The notes under the pieces are model-generated. The model worked only from the letters and a program-made list of their open reading frames with translations. It had not been told where the DNA came from and searched no databases. 53,161 nucleotides of DNA from Bacteroidetes bacterium QS_3_64_15 (lineage in GTDB: Bacteria > Bacteroidota > Rhodothermia > Rhodothermales > Salinibacteraceae), in NCBI GenBank assembly GCA_003022565.1, contig PXTN01000075.1:1-53161 (forward strand). The letters run 5' to 3'. The position numbers and the translations under genes were made by a program. Positions within the stretch are counted from its first letter, which is position 1. Each line of letters opens with the position of its first letter. This document shows positions 17,013 through 25,012 of the stretch, piece after piece.

Positions 17013-17161
17013 TTAGGTGCTGGCTGGCCCCCGTGTTTTCAGAACCACTTCAGGGAAGACTTAGATTTCCTGGTTCCCGGTGGTACGCTCAGGGAGAGCC
17101 GTCGTGAAGCTTCAATTCGCGCGCGGTGCTCCACAGTCGCTTCCGCATCGCTTCCTCCCCC

Positions 17162-18625
17162 ATGCCCAACGCCGACCCCATCCTACAGGAGCTCTACCGC
17201 CATCGCTTCGAGGGCGTGGCCGACGAGATGGGCGTGACGCTCCGGCGCACCAGCTACTCGCCCAACATCAAGGAGCGGCTCGACTTCTCCTGCGCGGTCT
17301 TCGACGGGGACGGCGCTCTCGTGGCGCAGGCCGCCCACATCCCCGTCCACCTGGGGGCCATGCCGGCGAGCGTTGACGCCGCCCGCGCCGCCGTCGATCA
17401 TTGGGCCAAGGGCGACGTGGTGGTGCTCAACGATCCGTACAAGGGCGGCACGCACCTCCCGGACGTGACGATGGTCTCACCGGTGTTCGTGGGCGACGAG
17501 GCGGCGCCCTCCTTCTTCGTGGCAAGCCGGGCGCACCACGCCGACGTGGGCGGCATGACGCCGGGCTCGCTGCCCCTCGCCACCGAACTGGTGCAGGAGG
17601 GCCTCGTCATTCCGCCCGTCAAACTGTACGACGGCGGCACGCGCAACGACGCCCTACTGCGGACAATTCTCCGTAACGTGCGCACGCCCGCGGAGCGGCG
17701 GGGCGAGCGCCGGACACGGGCGGCCCTCGCCGACTGGCCCGAAGGCACCTACACGTTCGCGGACGAGCTGGAGGTTGAGGACGACGAGACGGCCACGATT
17801 CGCGTGACGGCGACGGTGGGCAACGACACCGTCACGTTCGACTTCGAGGGCACTGACGACGCGGTCGACGGCAACCTGAATGCCGTGCTCCCCATCACCG
17901 AGTCGGCCTGCTACTACGTGGTACAGGGCCTCACCGGCGGCGAGATTCCGGTCAACGCGGGCAGCCTCGCCCTCGTCTCCGTGACGGCACCGACGGGAAC
18001 TCTCGTGAACGCCGAGGCCCCGCACGCGGTGGCGGGGGGCAACGTGGAAACCTCCCAGCGCATCGTCGACGCGGTGCTCGGGGCACTCGCGCACGCCCTT
18101 CCCGACCGCGTCCCGGCTGCCGGGCAGGGCACGATGAACAACCTGACGCTCGGGGGCACAGGGCCCGAGGGCTCGTCCTTCGCCTACTACGAGACCATCG
18201 GGGGCGGCATGGGCGCAGGGCCGAACGGGGAGGGTCTCAGCGGCGTCCACGTGCACATGACGAACACGCTCAACACACCTGTCGAGGCGCTGGAGCAGAC
18301 GTATCCGTTCCGCATCGTCGCCTATCAGGTGCGGCCCGGCAGCGGCGGCGCGGGCCGCGTCCGCGGGGGCGACGGGCTCGTGCGCGTCTACGAGCTGCTC
18401 GTGCCCACCACCGCGACCATTCTCAGTACACGGCGCACCACGGTGCCATGGGGGCACGAGGGGGGACACGATGGGGCGCCGGGGCGCACGGTGCTCATCC
18501 ATCCGGAGGGGACTAAAGAAGAACTGCCGGCGCACTTCTCCCGGCAACTTCCGGCGGGCAGTCGGCTGCGCATCGAGACGCCAGGCGGCGGAGGATTCGG
18601 CTCGCCGTATGCCCCAACAGAATAA
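17162..18625 (+). CDS. hyuB: Hydantoinase B / oxoprolinase-type protein with an apparent internal deletion
   Basis: The 487-residue protein matches the HyuB/oxoprolinase beta family: ADEMGVTLRRTSYSPNIKER, DFSCAVFDGDGALVAQAAHI, NDPYKGGTHLPDVTMVSPVF, SRAHHADVGGMTPGS, YYETIGGGMGAGP and TPGGGGFGSP at the end. These proteins form the ATP-dependent hydantoinase or 5-oxoprolinase with a HyuA partner, which is not adjacent. Between NVRTPAERRG and ERRTRAALADWPEGTY the family normally has some 40-45 extra residues. Here the two flanks are joined through a repeated GAGCGNCGG-like word, so an in-frame deletion is likely. The start at 17162 matches the family N-terminus. Confidence 0.88.
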   Translation: MPNADPILQELYRHRFEGVADEMGVTLRRTSYSPNIKERLDFSCAVFDGDGALVAQAAHIPVHLGAMPASVDAARAAVDHWAKGDVVVLNDPYKGGTHLPDVTMVSPVFVGDEAAPSFFVASRAHHADVGGMTPGSLPLATELVQEGLVIPPVKLYDGGTRNDALLRTILRNVRTPAERRGERRTRAALADWPEGTYTFADELEVEDDETATIRVTATVGNDTVTFDFEGTDDAVDGNLNAVLPITESACYYVVQGLTGGEIPVNAGSLALVSVTAPTGTLVNAEAPHAVAGGNVETSQRIVDAVLGALAHALPDRVPAAGQGTMNNLTLGGTGPEGSSFAYYETIGGGMGAGPNGEGLSGVHVHMTNTLNTPVEALEQTYPFRIVAYQVRPGSGGAGRVRGGDGLVRVYELLVPTTATILSTRRTTVPWGHEGGHDGAPGRTVLIHPEGTKEELPAHFSRQLPAGSRLRIETPGGGGFGSPYAPTE

Positions 18626-18869
18626 TTCGGACAAAAAAAGGGCGACTTCACCCCCGGCGTTGTTCGTGGAAGCTTGCCGCACCGACGGGCGTTGACGCTG
18701 GAGGAAACCCGTCCAAGGGCGGACGACTCTCCGGCCGATCGTTTTCGTAACGATGGGCTGCCGGGCCCATCGAAGCAATACCACAGGGTCCGAGCGCGTT
18801 GGGTGACCCTGTCCCTCCGAGTCTCGGGGCGCTCCGACTGGTTTCCTCTCGTAATTCCGTCTCCTTCCC

Positions 18870-21800
18870 ATGCGCCCTCGTTTGCTGAAGATTCCCGCCC
18901 TGCTGCTCGCACTGACGACGCTCGGAGTGCTCGGCGTGCCGGACACGCACGCGCAATATTTCGGGAAGAATAAGGTCCAGTACGACACGTTCAATTTTAA
19001 GACGCTGGAGACCGAGCACTTCACCTTCTACTTCTACCCGGAGAAGGAGCAGGCCGTGCGCGACGCGGCCCGCATGGCCGAGCGCTGGTACGAGCGTCAC
19101 ACGGAGATCTTTCTGCACCGCTTCGACGAGAAGAAGCCGATCATCTTTTACGCGAACGACGCCGACTTTCAGCAAACCAACGTTACGCAGGCGCCCCTCG
19201 GCCCCGGCACCGGCGGCTTCACCGAGCCCCTCCGCGAGCGGGTCGTGATGCCCCTTTCCCCGTCATACGGCGAGACGAGCCACGTGCTGGGCCATGAGCT
19301 CGTGCACTCCTTCCAGTACGATCTCGGACTCAATGCGGACAGTCTCGGCGTCAGCCTTCAGGATCTCCCGACGTGGCTGGTGGAGGGAATGGCAGAATAC
19401 CTCTCGGTAGGCCGGCAGTCCCCGCACACGGCCATGTGGATGCGGGACGCGGTGCGCCGCGACGACATGCCGTCCTTCGAGGACTTGGCCAATCCGCGGG
19501 AATACTTCCCGTACCGTTACGGGCAGGCCTATCTCGCCTACATCGGGGGCAAATACGGCGACCAGTCCGTGACGGATCTCTTTAAGCGGGGGGGACAGGT
19601 GGGGCTCGACTCCGCGTACGTAGAGCTCTTCGGTGTCTCGCCCGACTCGCTCACAAGGGAGTGGGCTGAGGCGACCCGCGACGCCTATCTCCCGCTCATG
19701 GAGGGACGAACGCCGCCCGACTCGGCCGGGCAGAATGTGCTGGCCCCAGAGACAAATGGCGGCCGAGTCAACATTTCTCCCTCCCTCAGCCCTGATGGGC
19801 GCTACGTGGCGTTCATCTCGGAGCGGGAGCTCTTTTCCTTCAACCTGTACGTGGCGGACGCCCGGACCGGCGAGGTGATCGCGGAGCTCGACCGGGCGGG
19901 CACCACGACCCACTTCAACGCGCTGCGCTTCATGAGCTCGGCGGGCACGTGGTCGCCCGACGGCCGCCGCCTTGCCTTCGTGAGCTTCGAGGACGGGGAC
20001 AATCAGATTACGATCTGGAACGTCCTGGACGAGGAGATCGAACGGAGCTTTTCGGTAGAGGGGGTCACGTCGATGAAGAATCCGGCGTGGTCGCCGGACG
20101 GATCGAGGCTCGCCTTCGCGGGCACCAACGGCGGCATCAGCGACCTCTACGTGCTCGACCTGGAGACAGGGTCGGTGCGGCAGCTCACCAATGACCGCTA
20201 TGCGGACCTCCAGCCCAGCTGGGCGCCGGACGGCGAGACCCTTGCCTTTACGACCGACCGCGCGGAGACGGACTTCAAAACGCTCACTCCCTCCTCGAAC
20301 ATGGACCTCGGGCTGGTGGACGTGTCGAGCGGAGAGATTACGGTGCGCGAGCCCTTCGACGATGCGCTCCACCACAACCCGCAGTTCGCGCCGGACGGAC
20401 AGAGCCTCTACTTCATTAGCACTCAGGATGGGTTCAAGGACGTCTACCGCATGGAACTGTCCAGCGGCGATTGCTTCCGCGTGACCCGCCTGAAGACGGG
20501 CGTCAGCGGCATCACGGCCCTCTCCCCGGCTTTCTCCGTGGCCCGGCAAAGCGGCGACCTGATGCTGTCCGTTTACGGGGATGGGCGCTACACTGGCGTC
20601 CGCCGTCCTGCAGATGAAGGGCAGGGCACCCCTCTCGACGCGACGACGGCAGAGGGCACGCCCGTTCCCCCGCCCCCGCCCACAAAAACGGACACGACGA
20701 AGGCCGCTGAGGAGGGGACCGCAGCTCCGCTGGACACGACCGGGTGGGCGGGCACCTTGCCCCCGTATTCGCCGCAGGACGTGGGGCTCGTGGCGGCGAA
20801 TCTCGACGACCCGACAACCGGGCTCCCGCCGGCCTCAACGAACTACGAGGTCGACGACTACGAATCCACGCTCTCCCTGGAGGCCATTGCGCCGCCCAGC
20901 GTGGGGGCCTCCGTCGGCGGTCCGTTTGGCGGGGGGCTGTCCGGCGGCGTCGGATTTAAGTTTGGCGACATGCTGGGCCACCGGCGTCTCACCGCGGTGG
21001 TGCAGGCACAGGGCACCTTCCGCGACATCGGGGGCGGCGTGTCGTATGTGAACCGACGAGGTCAATTTGACTGGGGCGGCTCGCTCAGCCATACGCCGCT
21101 TATATTTGGGTCAAGCACAATTCGGCTCGGGCGAACCCGGGCTGTAAGCGTCGTCCGCCGTGCCTACATCACGTCCGCCAGCGGAAACTCTACATATCCG
21201 CTGAGTCCGACCCGCCGGTTCGAGTTCTCGCTCGGTGGCACGCGCTACGGCTTCGGGACAAACGTGCGAGAGATTGGATTTCAGGAAGACCTCACGATCG
21301 CCGATCTCAATCAACTTCTCATCGATCAAATCCCGGACGTCACTCAGCCCGTCTTCTCTGAGGGACGCACCCCGAAGTACCTCGGAACGGCAAATGCGGC
21401 GTACGTGCGCGACTTTACGACGAACGGCCTCACGGGTCCCCTTCAGGGGGGACGGTGGCGGCTGGGGATAACCCCGACCGTCGGCTCGCAAAACTTCGTG
21501 ACGGCGCGTGCCGACGTGCGACGATACTTCTACGCGTCGCCCTTTACGTTTGCCTTACAGGCCCTGCACGTGGGGAACTACGGGGCCTCGTTCAACGACG
21601 AATTCGGCATTGGAAACGAGTACATCGGCGAACCCTACAGACAAGGCTTCGTGCGCGGATACAGCGTGCGGAGCATCGCGAACGGCATCCGGGAGAGCGA
21701 TAGCGGCTGCACGCGGGTTGACAACGCCCCGACCATCTCCCAGTGTGCTGAGATCGATCGCCTCTTCGGAACCCGCGCCATCACGACGCGGGCGGAGCTT

Positions 21801-22088
21801 CGCATCCCGCTCCTGGGTCCGGAGCGCCTCAGCCTCATTCCCTTTCGGTATCTGCCCACCACCCTGGCCCCGTTCGTCGACGCGGGCGTGACGTGGACCG
21901 GCGACGAGGGACCGGATTTCACCTTCGAGACGAACAGTGCCGACACGACCATTCCGGTGGTAAGCACAGGCATTTCTGCCCGCTTCAACATCCTGGGCAG
22001 CTTCCTGCTGGAGGCCTATTACGCACGCCCCTTCCAGCGCCGCGACACGACCTGGGAGCTCGGCTTCCGCATCTCGCCGGGGTTTTAG
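18870..22088 (+). CDS. Fusion of gluzincin peptidase, TolB-like propeller and outer-membrane barrel
   Basis: The 1072-residue product has a signal peptide (LLALTTLGVLGVPDTHAQ). A peptidase-MA-like zinc metallopeptidase domain carries H142-E-L-V-H146 and the downstream EGMAEY at 172-177 that supplies the third ligand. A PD40/TolB-type beta-propeller follows (repeats such as SPSLSPDGRYVAFIS, GTWSPDGRRLAFVS, NPAWSPDGSRLAFAG, about residues 290-560), then a Pro/Thr-rich linker (PVPPPPPTKTDTTK). The C-terminus of about 380 residues is predicted to be beta-barrel, with Omp85/surface-antigen-like features ending in WELGFRISPGF. It is likely outer-membrane anchored with the protease in the periplasm. 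The start follows the signal peptide. The gene stands alone and is convergent with rqcH. Confidence 0.85.
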   Translation: MRPRLLKIPALLLALTTLGVLGVPDTHAQYFGKNKVQYDTFNFKTLETEHFTFYFYPEKEQAVRDAARMAERWYERHTEIFLHRFDEKKPIIFYANDADFQQTNVTQAPLGPGTGGFTEPLRERVVMPLSPSYGETSHVLGHELVHSFQYDLGLNADSLGVSLQDLPTWLVEGMAEYLSVGRQSPHTAMWMRDAVRRDDMPSFEDLANPREYFPYRYGQAYLAYIGGKYGDQSVTDLFKRGGQVGLDSAYVELFGVSPDSLTREWAEATRDAYLPLMEGRTPPDSAGQNVLAPETNGGRVNISPSLSPDGRYVAFISERELFSFNLYVADARTGEVIAELDRAGTTTHFNALRFMSSAGTWSPDGRRLAFVSFEDGDNQITIWNVLDEEIERSFSVEGVTSMKNPAWSPDGSRLAFAGTNGGISDLYVLDLETGSVRQLTNDRYADLQPSWAPDGETLAFTTDRAETDFKTLTPSSNMDLGLVDVSSGEITVREPFDDALHHNPQFAPDGQSLYFISTQDGFKDVYRMELSSGDCFRVTRLKTGVSGITALSPAFSVARQSGDLMLSVYGDGRYTGVRRPADEGQGTPLDATTAEGTPVPPPPPTKTDTTKAAEEGTAAPLDTTGWAGTLPPYSPQDVGLVAANLDDPTTGLPPASTNYEVDDYESTLSLEAIAPPSVGASVGGPFGGGLSGGVGFKFGDMLGHRRLTAVVQAQGTFRDIGGGVSYVNRRGQFDWGGSLSHTPLIFGSSTIRLGRTRAVSVVRRAYITSASGNSTYPLSPTRRFEFSLGGTRYGFGTNVREIGFQEDLTIADLNQLLIDQIPDVTQPVFSEGRTPKYLGTANAAYVRDFTTNGLTGPLQGGRWRLGITPTVGSQNFVTARADVRRYFYASPFTFALQALHVGNYGASFNDEFGIGNEYIGEPYRQGFVRGYSVRSIANGIRESDSGCTRVDNAPTISQCAEIDRLFGTRAITTRAELRIPLLGPERLSLIPFRYLPTTLAPFVDAGVTWTGDEGPDFTFETNSADTTIPVVSTGISARFNILGSFLLEAYYARPFQRRDTTWELGFRISPGF

Positions 22089-22096
22089 GGTTGGCA

Positions 22097-22149
22097 CGTT
22101 GGAAGGTTGAAGGTTGAACGTTCCAACGTCAAACGTATCAACGTTCAAC
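22097..22149. terminator. Competing hairpins between convergent genes
   Basis: CGTTGGAA (22097-22104) pairs with TTCCAACG (22121-22128), while GTTGAACGTT (22113-22122) pairs perfectly with AACGTTCAAC (22140-22149). The two stems overlap and exclude each other. They fill the gap between two convergent stop codons and could act as a bidirectional terminator, though neither is followed by a T-tract. Confidence 0.5.
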
Positions 22150-22152
22150 GCA

Positions 22153-23799
22153 TTACTCCGGCAGTCCCGGCTCCACCATCACGACCTCCTCGCGGTCGAC
22201 CCGCACCACGCCGGGGTCCGCGCCCTTCGGGCTGGTGACGTACTTGCGCTCGGTGACCATGACGGGCGCCACGTCGCTGCCCTGCGCTTTGCTGTAATGG
22301 GCGGCGATGGCCGCGGCGGTACGGATGCGCCGCTTTCCCGGCTCGGCGTCGCGGTTGGGGAGGTGGAGCACAGTGTGCGCCCCCGGCACGCTGCGTGCGT
22401 GGAGCCACAGGTCGTAGGGCTGGCTGGCGTGGAACGTGAGCTCGTGGTTCTGGCGCGCGTTCTTGCCCACCCACACCTCGAAGCCACCCCCGAGGTCGAA
22501 CCGCCGGTACGGGAAGCGATCCACGTCGGCGTCGTCCCGCTCTACGAACGGGGCAACCTCCTCTTCGCGCTCGGCCCGGAAGTGCTTGATGCCGTCGAGC
22601 GTGTCGATCCGGCGGAGGGCCTCGAGAAGCGCCTCGGCCTGGGCGGCCCGCTCGAGGGTCTCGTCGAGCCGCGCCTCAGCCTCTTCGCGGGAGCGGCGTG
22701 TGCTTCGGGCGCGCTCGTAATAGTGCTCCGCATTCTCGACGGCGGACTTGGCGGGGTCGAGCGGGATGGTGACCGGCTCGCCGTCCTCGAAGAGATCGGG
22801 CAGCTCGATCTCCTCCGTCCCGTCCGGCACCTGATCCTGCTGAGCCATGAGGAGGTGGCCCCACCGCTCGTAGCGGCCGGCGCGGCTCTCGCTCTGGAGC
22901 TCTTCCCTCATCCGCTCGGCGCTGCGGCGCTCGTGCTTAGCCGCCGATTCGAGGGCCTCCTCCAGCGGGTCGTAGAGGCGGTGGAAGTGCTGCTCGGCCA
23001 GCGAGCGCCGCACAAAATCGGCCACCGCCGCATCCACCGTGTCGAACCGCGCGGCGGGATCGGCCTCGCGGTGGCGCAGTGGGATCAGCGAGAACGCATC
23101 CGGAAACTGGCCCGCGCCGTAGAGGACCGGCTCGGGATCCTTGAGCGCCTCGCGCAGCGCCATGGACGCGTCGAAGAGCGCCCGGCGCTCCGCCTCCGTG
23201 CAGTCCTCGGGCGCATCCGTGGGGACGCCGGCCCGGTGCAGCGTCTCCCGCGCCAGGTCGGCGCCGAAGAGCGACACGGCCGACTGGACGGCCTGGCGCG
23301 TTTTGTTGCGATCGGTCGTCCATCGCTCCTCAAGCTCCGCGAACGTGTCTGGCATTGGCGCCGAATAGGGCGTAGGCGCCTCGGTACTGGCAAGCTCCTC
23401 GTGACGTTGGAAGGCGGCGACGATCGTGTCGTCGGGGGCGACGTAGAAGGCATTGGCCCGCGCGCCGAAGAGCTGCCACAGGATTCGCGATCCGCCCTCC
23501 AGCTCGATGGACACGAGCCGGTCCCGGTCGGCAATAGAAACGTCCGCCACGCCCTGCCCGATCGCGCCTTCGAAGAGGGTGGCGACGTTGCGGCGCGCCT
23601 TGTGGTAGCCGGGGCGGCGGAAGAGGTACAGAAACGGCCGCTGCACCGACCCACGGACCATCCAGTCCCGCTCGGTGCCGCCCAGCGCGACGGTCAGTTC
23701 GTTCTTGTTCTGCGAGTAGACGTCCCGGACCGTCGTGCCGTCCAGGTCGGGCTGCCACTCGCGGACGAGGGCGCGGAGGGTGTAGTAGTTGTTGACCAC
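22153..23799 (-). CDS. rqcH: RqcH/NFACT-family ribosome quality-control protein
   Basis: RqcH binds stalled 50S subunits and recruits Ala-tRNA to add C-terminal alanine tails. The 548-residue product has the NFACT-N domain (NNYYTLRALVREW, SIADRDRLVSIEL with the Asp-Arg pair needed for tailing in characterised members). Helix-hairpin-helix and coiled-coil regions follow (LDETLERAAQAEALLEALRR), then the NFACT-R domain (GFEVWVGKNARQNHELTF, PYDLWLHARSVPGAHTVL). The GTG at 23799 is preferred because the family begins with (M)VNNYYTLRALV; the upstream Met would add an unrelated leader. Length is normal. Confidence 0.9.
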   Translation of the reverse strand: MVNNYYTLRALVREWQPDLDGTTVRDVYSQNKNELTVALGGTERDWMVRGSVQRPFLYLFRRPGYHKARRNVATLFEGAIGQGVADVSIADRDRLVSIELEGGSRILWQLFGARANAFYVAPDDTIVAAFQRHEELASTEAPTPYSAPMPDTFAELEERWTTDRNKTRQAVQSAVSLFGADLARETLHRAGVPTDAPEDCTEAERRALFDASMALREALKDPEPVLYGAGQFPDAFSLIPLRHREADPAARFDTVDAAVADFVRRSLAEQHFHRLYDPLEEALESAAKHERRSAERMREELQSESRAGRYERWGHLLMAQQDQVPDGTEEIELPDLFEDGEPVTIPLDPAKSAVENAEHYYERARSTRRSREEAEARLDETLERAAQAEALLEALRRIDTLDGIKHFRAEREEEVAPFVERDDADVDRFPYRRFDLGGGFEVWVGKNARQNHELTFHASQPYDLWLHARSVPGAHTVLHLPNRDAEPGKRRIRTAAAIAAHYSKAQGSDVAPVMVTERKYVTSPKGADPGVVRVDREEVVMVEPGLPE

Positions 23800-23928
23800 A
23801 GGTTGGCGTACGGGTGTATGGGCGTGAGGGCGACGGGCGTCCGCCACGCACACTCTCACGCATCCACACTCCTGTGCGCCGAGGGTGGTTCACAGGATCG
23901 GGGACTCCCTATCCGTCTCCAAGAAGGG

Positions 23929-24151
23929 CTGGCCGAAAGAGCAGCCCAACGCCTTCGCCTGGAACAGTTCCCAAGCTATGTCCCGGACTTAAACCCCCAG
24001 GAGGGAGTTTGGAATTATCTCAAAAACGTGGAGATGAAGACCCTCTGCTGCCGGAGCTTGAAGCAGCTCAAGACCGAGTTCCGGAGGGCTAAAGAGCGGC
24101 TTCGACACAAGGACGAGGTCCAAAGTTTTACCCAGGAAGTCGCCGTTGTTT
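23929..24151 (+). pseudogene. IS630-family transposase, C-terminal remnant (copy 1)
   Basis: The frame reads LEQFPSYVPDLNPQEGVWNY, then LKNVEMKTLCCRSLKQLKTE and ERLRHKDEV. This is the DDE-superfamily C-terminal part of IS630 transposases, including the NPQE acidic residue. The N-terminal two-thirds are absent. The stop present in copy 2 is lost here (TAG became TGG). The last 120 bases are repeated at 24760-24901, on the other side of the Uma2 gene. Confidence 0.75.
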
Positions 24152-24172
24152 GGGTATTTTCTCACACGTCGG
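24034..24172 (+). repeat. Direct repeat (left copy) flanking the Uma2 gene
   Basis: About 140 bases are shared with 24760-24901 at high identity, from ATGAAGA through the end of the transposase frame to ACGTCGG. One copy has a 3-base insertion relative to the other. The two are in the same orientation and bracket the Uma2 gene. Confidence 0.75.
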
Positions 24173-24235
24173 TAGGCGAACCAAGCCCTTGCTCCTCTGT
24201 TTCATCAATGCTTCTCACGCCCAACTCCAGCAGCC

Positions 24236-24742
24236 ATGCCAACCACAACCACGCGAGCAGAGGAGCATCAGAAGCGGTGGGGCGAGATCGTAAGCGATCC
24301 GTCGCTGAGGGACCTCCCCTACAAAGTCGAGACCAATGCACAAGGCCAGATCGTCTTGAGTCCGAATCGAAATCGGCACACCCGTCTCCAGAAGGTCGTC
24401 CAAAAGAAGCTCGATGTTCTGCTCCCCGGTGGTGAAGCGTTTCAGGAGTGGGCAATCGCCACTGCGGAGGGTGTGAAGGTGCCGGACGTCATCTGGGCAA
24501 GCCTTGAGCGGCAGCAAGAAATGGAAGAGACCGGCGACCCAGCGACGCTGGCCCCGGAGATTTGTGTTGAGGTCCTCAGCTCCTCCAATACTGGAGGCGA
24601 GATCCGGAAGAAGCGGGCCCTCTATCTGAAGACCGGGGCTGAAGAGGTGTGGGTCGTCAATGAAGATGAGCGCGTGCGGTTCTTCGCGGAGGAGGAGATG
24701 GAGCGGTCGGAGCTTGTTCCGGACTTCCCGGAGCAGTTGTAG
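24236..24742 (+). CDS. Uma2-family (DUF820) putative endonuclease
   Basis: The 168-residue protein fits Uma2, a PD-(D/E)XK-like family that is abundant in cyanobacteria and in some Bacteroidota: YKVETNAQGQIVLSPNRNRH, EWAIATAEGVKVPDVIWAS, LAPEICVEVLSSSN, EIRKKRALYLKTGAEEVWVV. The D in VPDV and the ExxS/xK pattern of the nuclease core are visible. Biological role is unknown. It lies between two direct copies of an IS630 transposase end, which suggests that it moved with, or was captured by, that element. Confidence 0.85.
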   Translation: MPTTTTRAEEHQKRWGEIVSDPSLRDLPYKVETNAQGQIVLSPNRNRHTRLQKVVQKKLDVLLPGGEAFQEWAIATAEGVKVPDVIWASLERQQEMEETGDPATLAPEICVEVLSSSNTGGEIRKKRALYLKTGAEEVWVVNEDERVRFFAEEEMERSELVPDFPEQL

Positions 24743-24759
24743 CTACGTGCTACCTCTAG

Positions 24760-24901
24760 ATGAAGAACCCCTGCTGCCGGAGCTTAAAGCAGCTCGAGAC
24801 CGAGCTCCGGAGGGCCAAGGAGCGGCTTCGATACAAGGACGAAGTCATTCAAAGCTTTACCCAGGAAGTCGCCGTTGTTTAGGTGCTTTCTTGCACGTCG
24901 G
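24760..24901 (+). mobile_element. IS630-family transposase 3' end (copy 2)
   Basis: A 40-codon frame from 24760 to 24882 encodes CCRSLKQLETELRRAKERLR and ends at TAG. It matches the C-terminus of copy 1. The shared sequence goes on about 20 bases past the stop (TTGCACGTCGG), which may be the terminal inverted repeat of the lost element. The gap from there to 25012 has no gene. Confidence 0.7.
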
Positions 24902-25012
24902 GAACAGTGGAATGCATGTCCGGGACGCGTGCCGCGGCAATCAGGACAAACGACCGTCACGTCCCCGCAACGATTCGTCCCGCGGGCGCCGCAGGGTCGA
25001 TTCGGAGAGGCA

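Noticed and set aside
22114-24435. 773-codon plus-strand frame across rqcH
   Set aside because: Only the part at 23929-24151 (IS630 remnant) is protein-like; the rest is antisense to rqcH.
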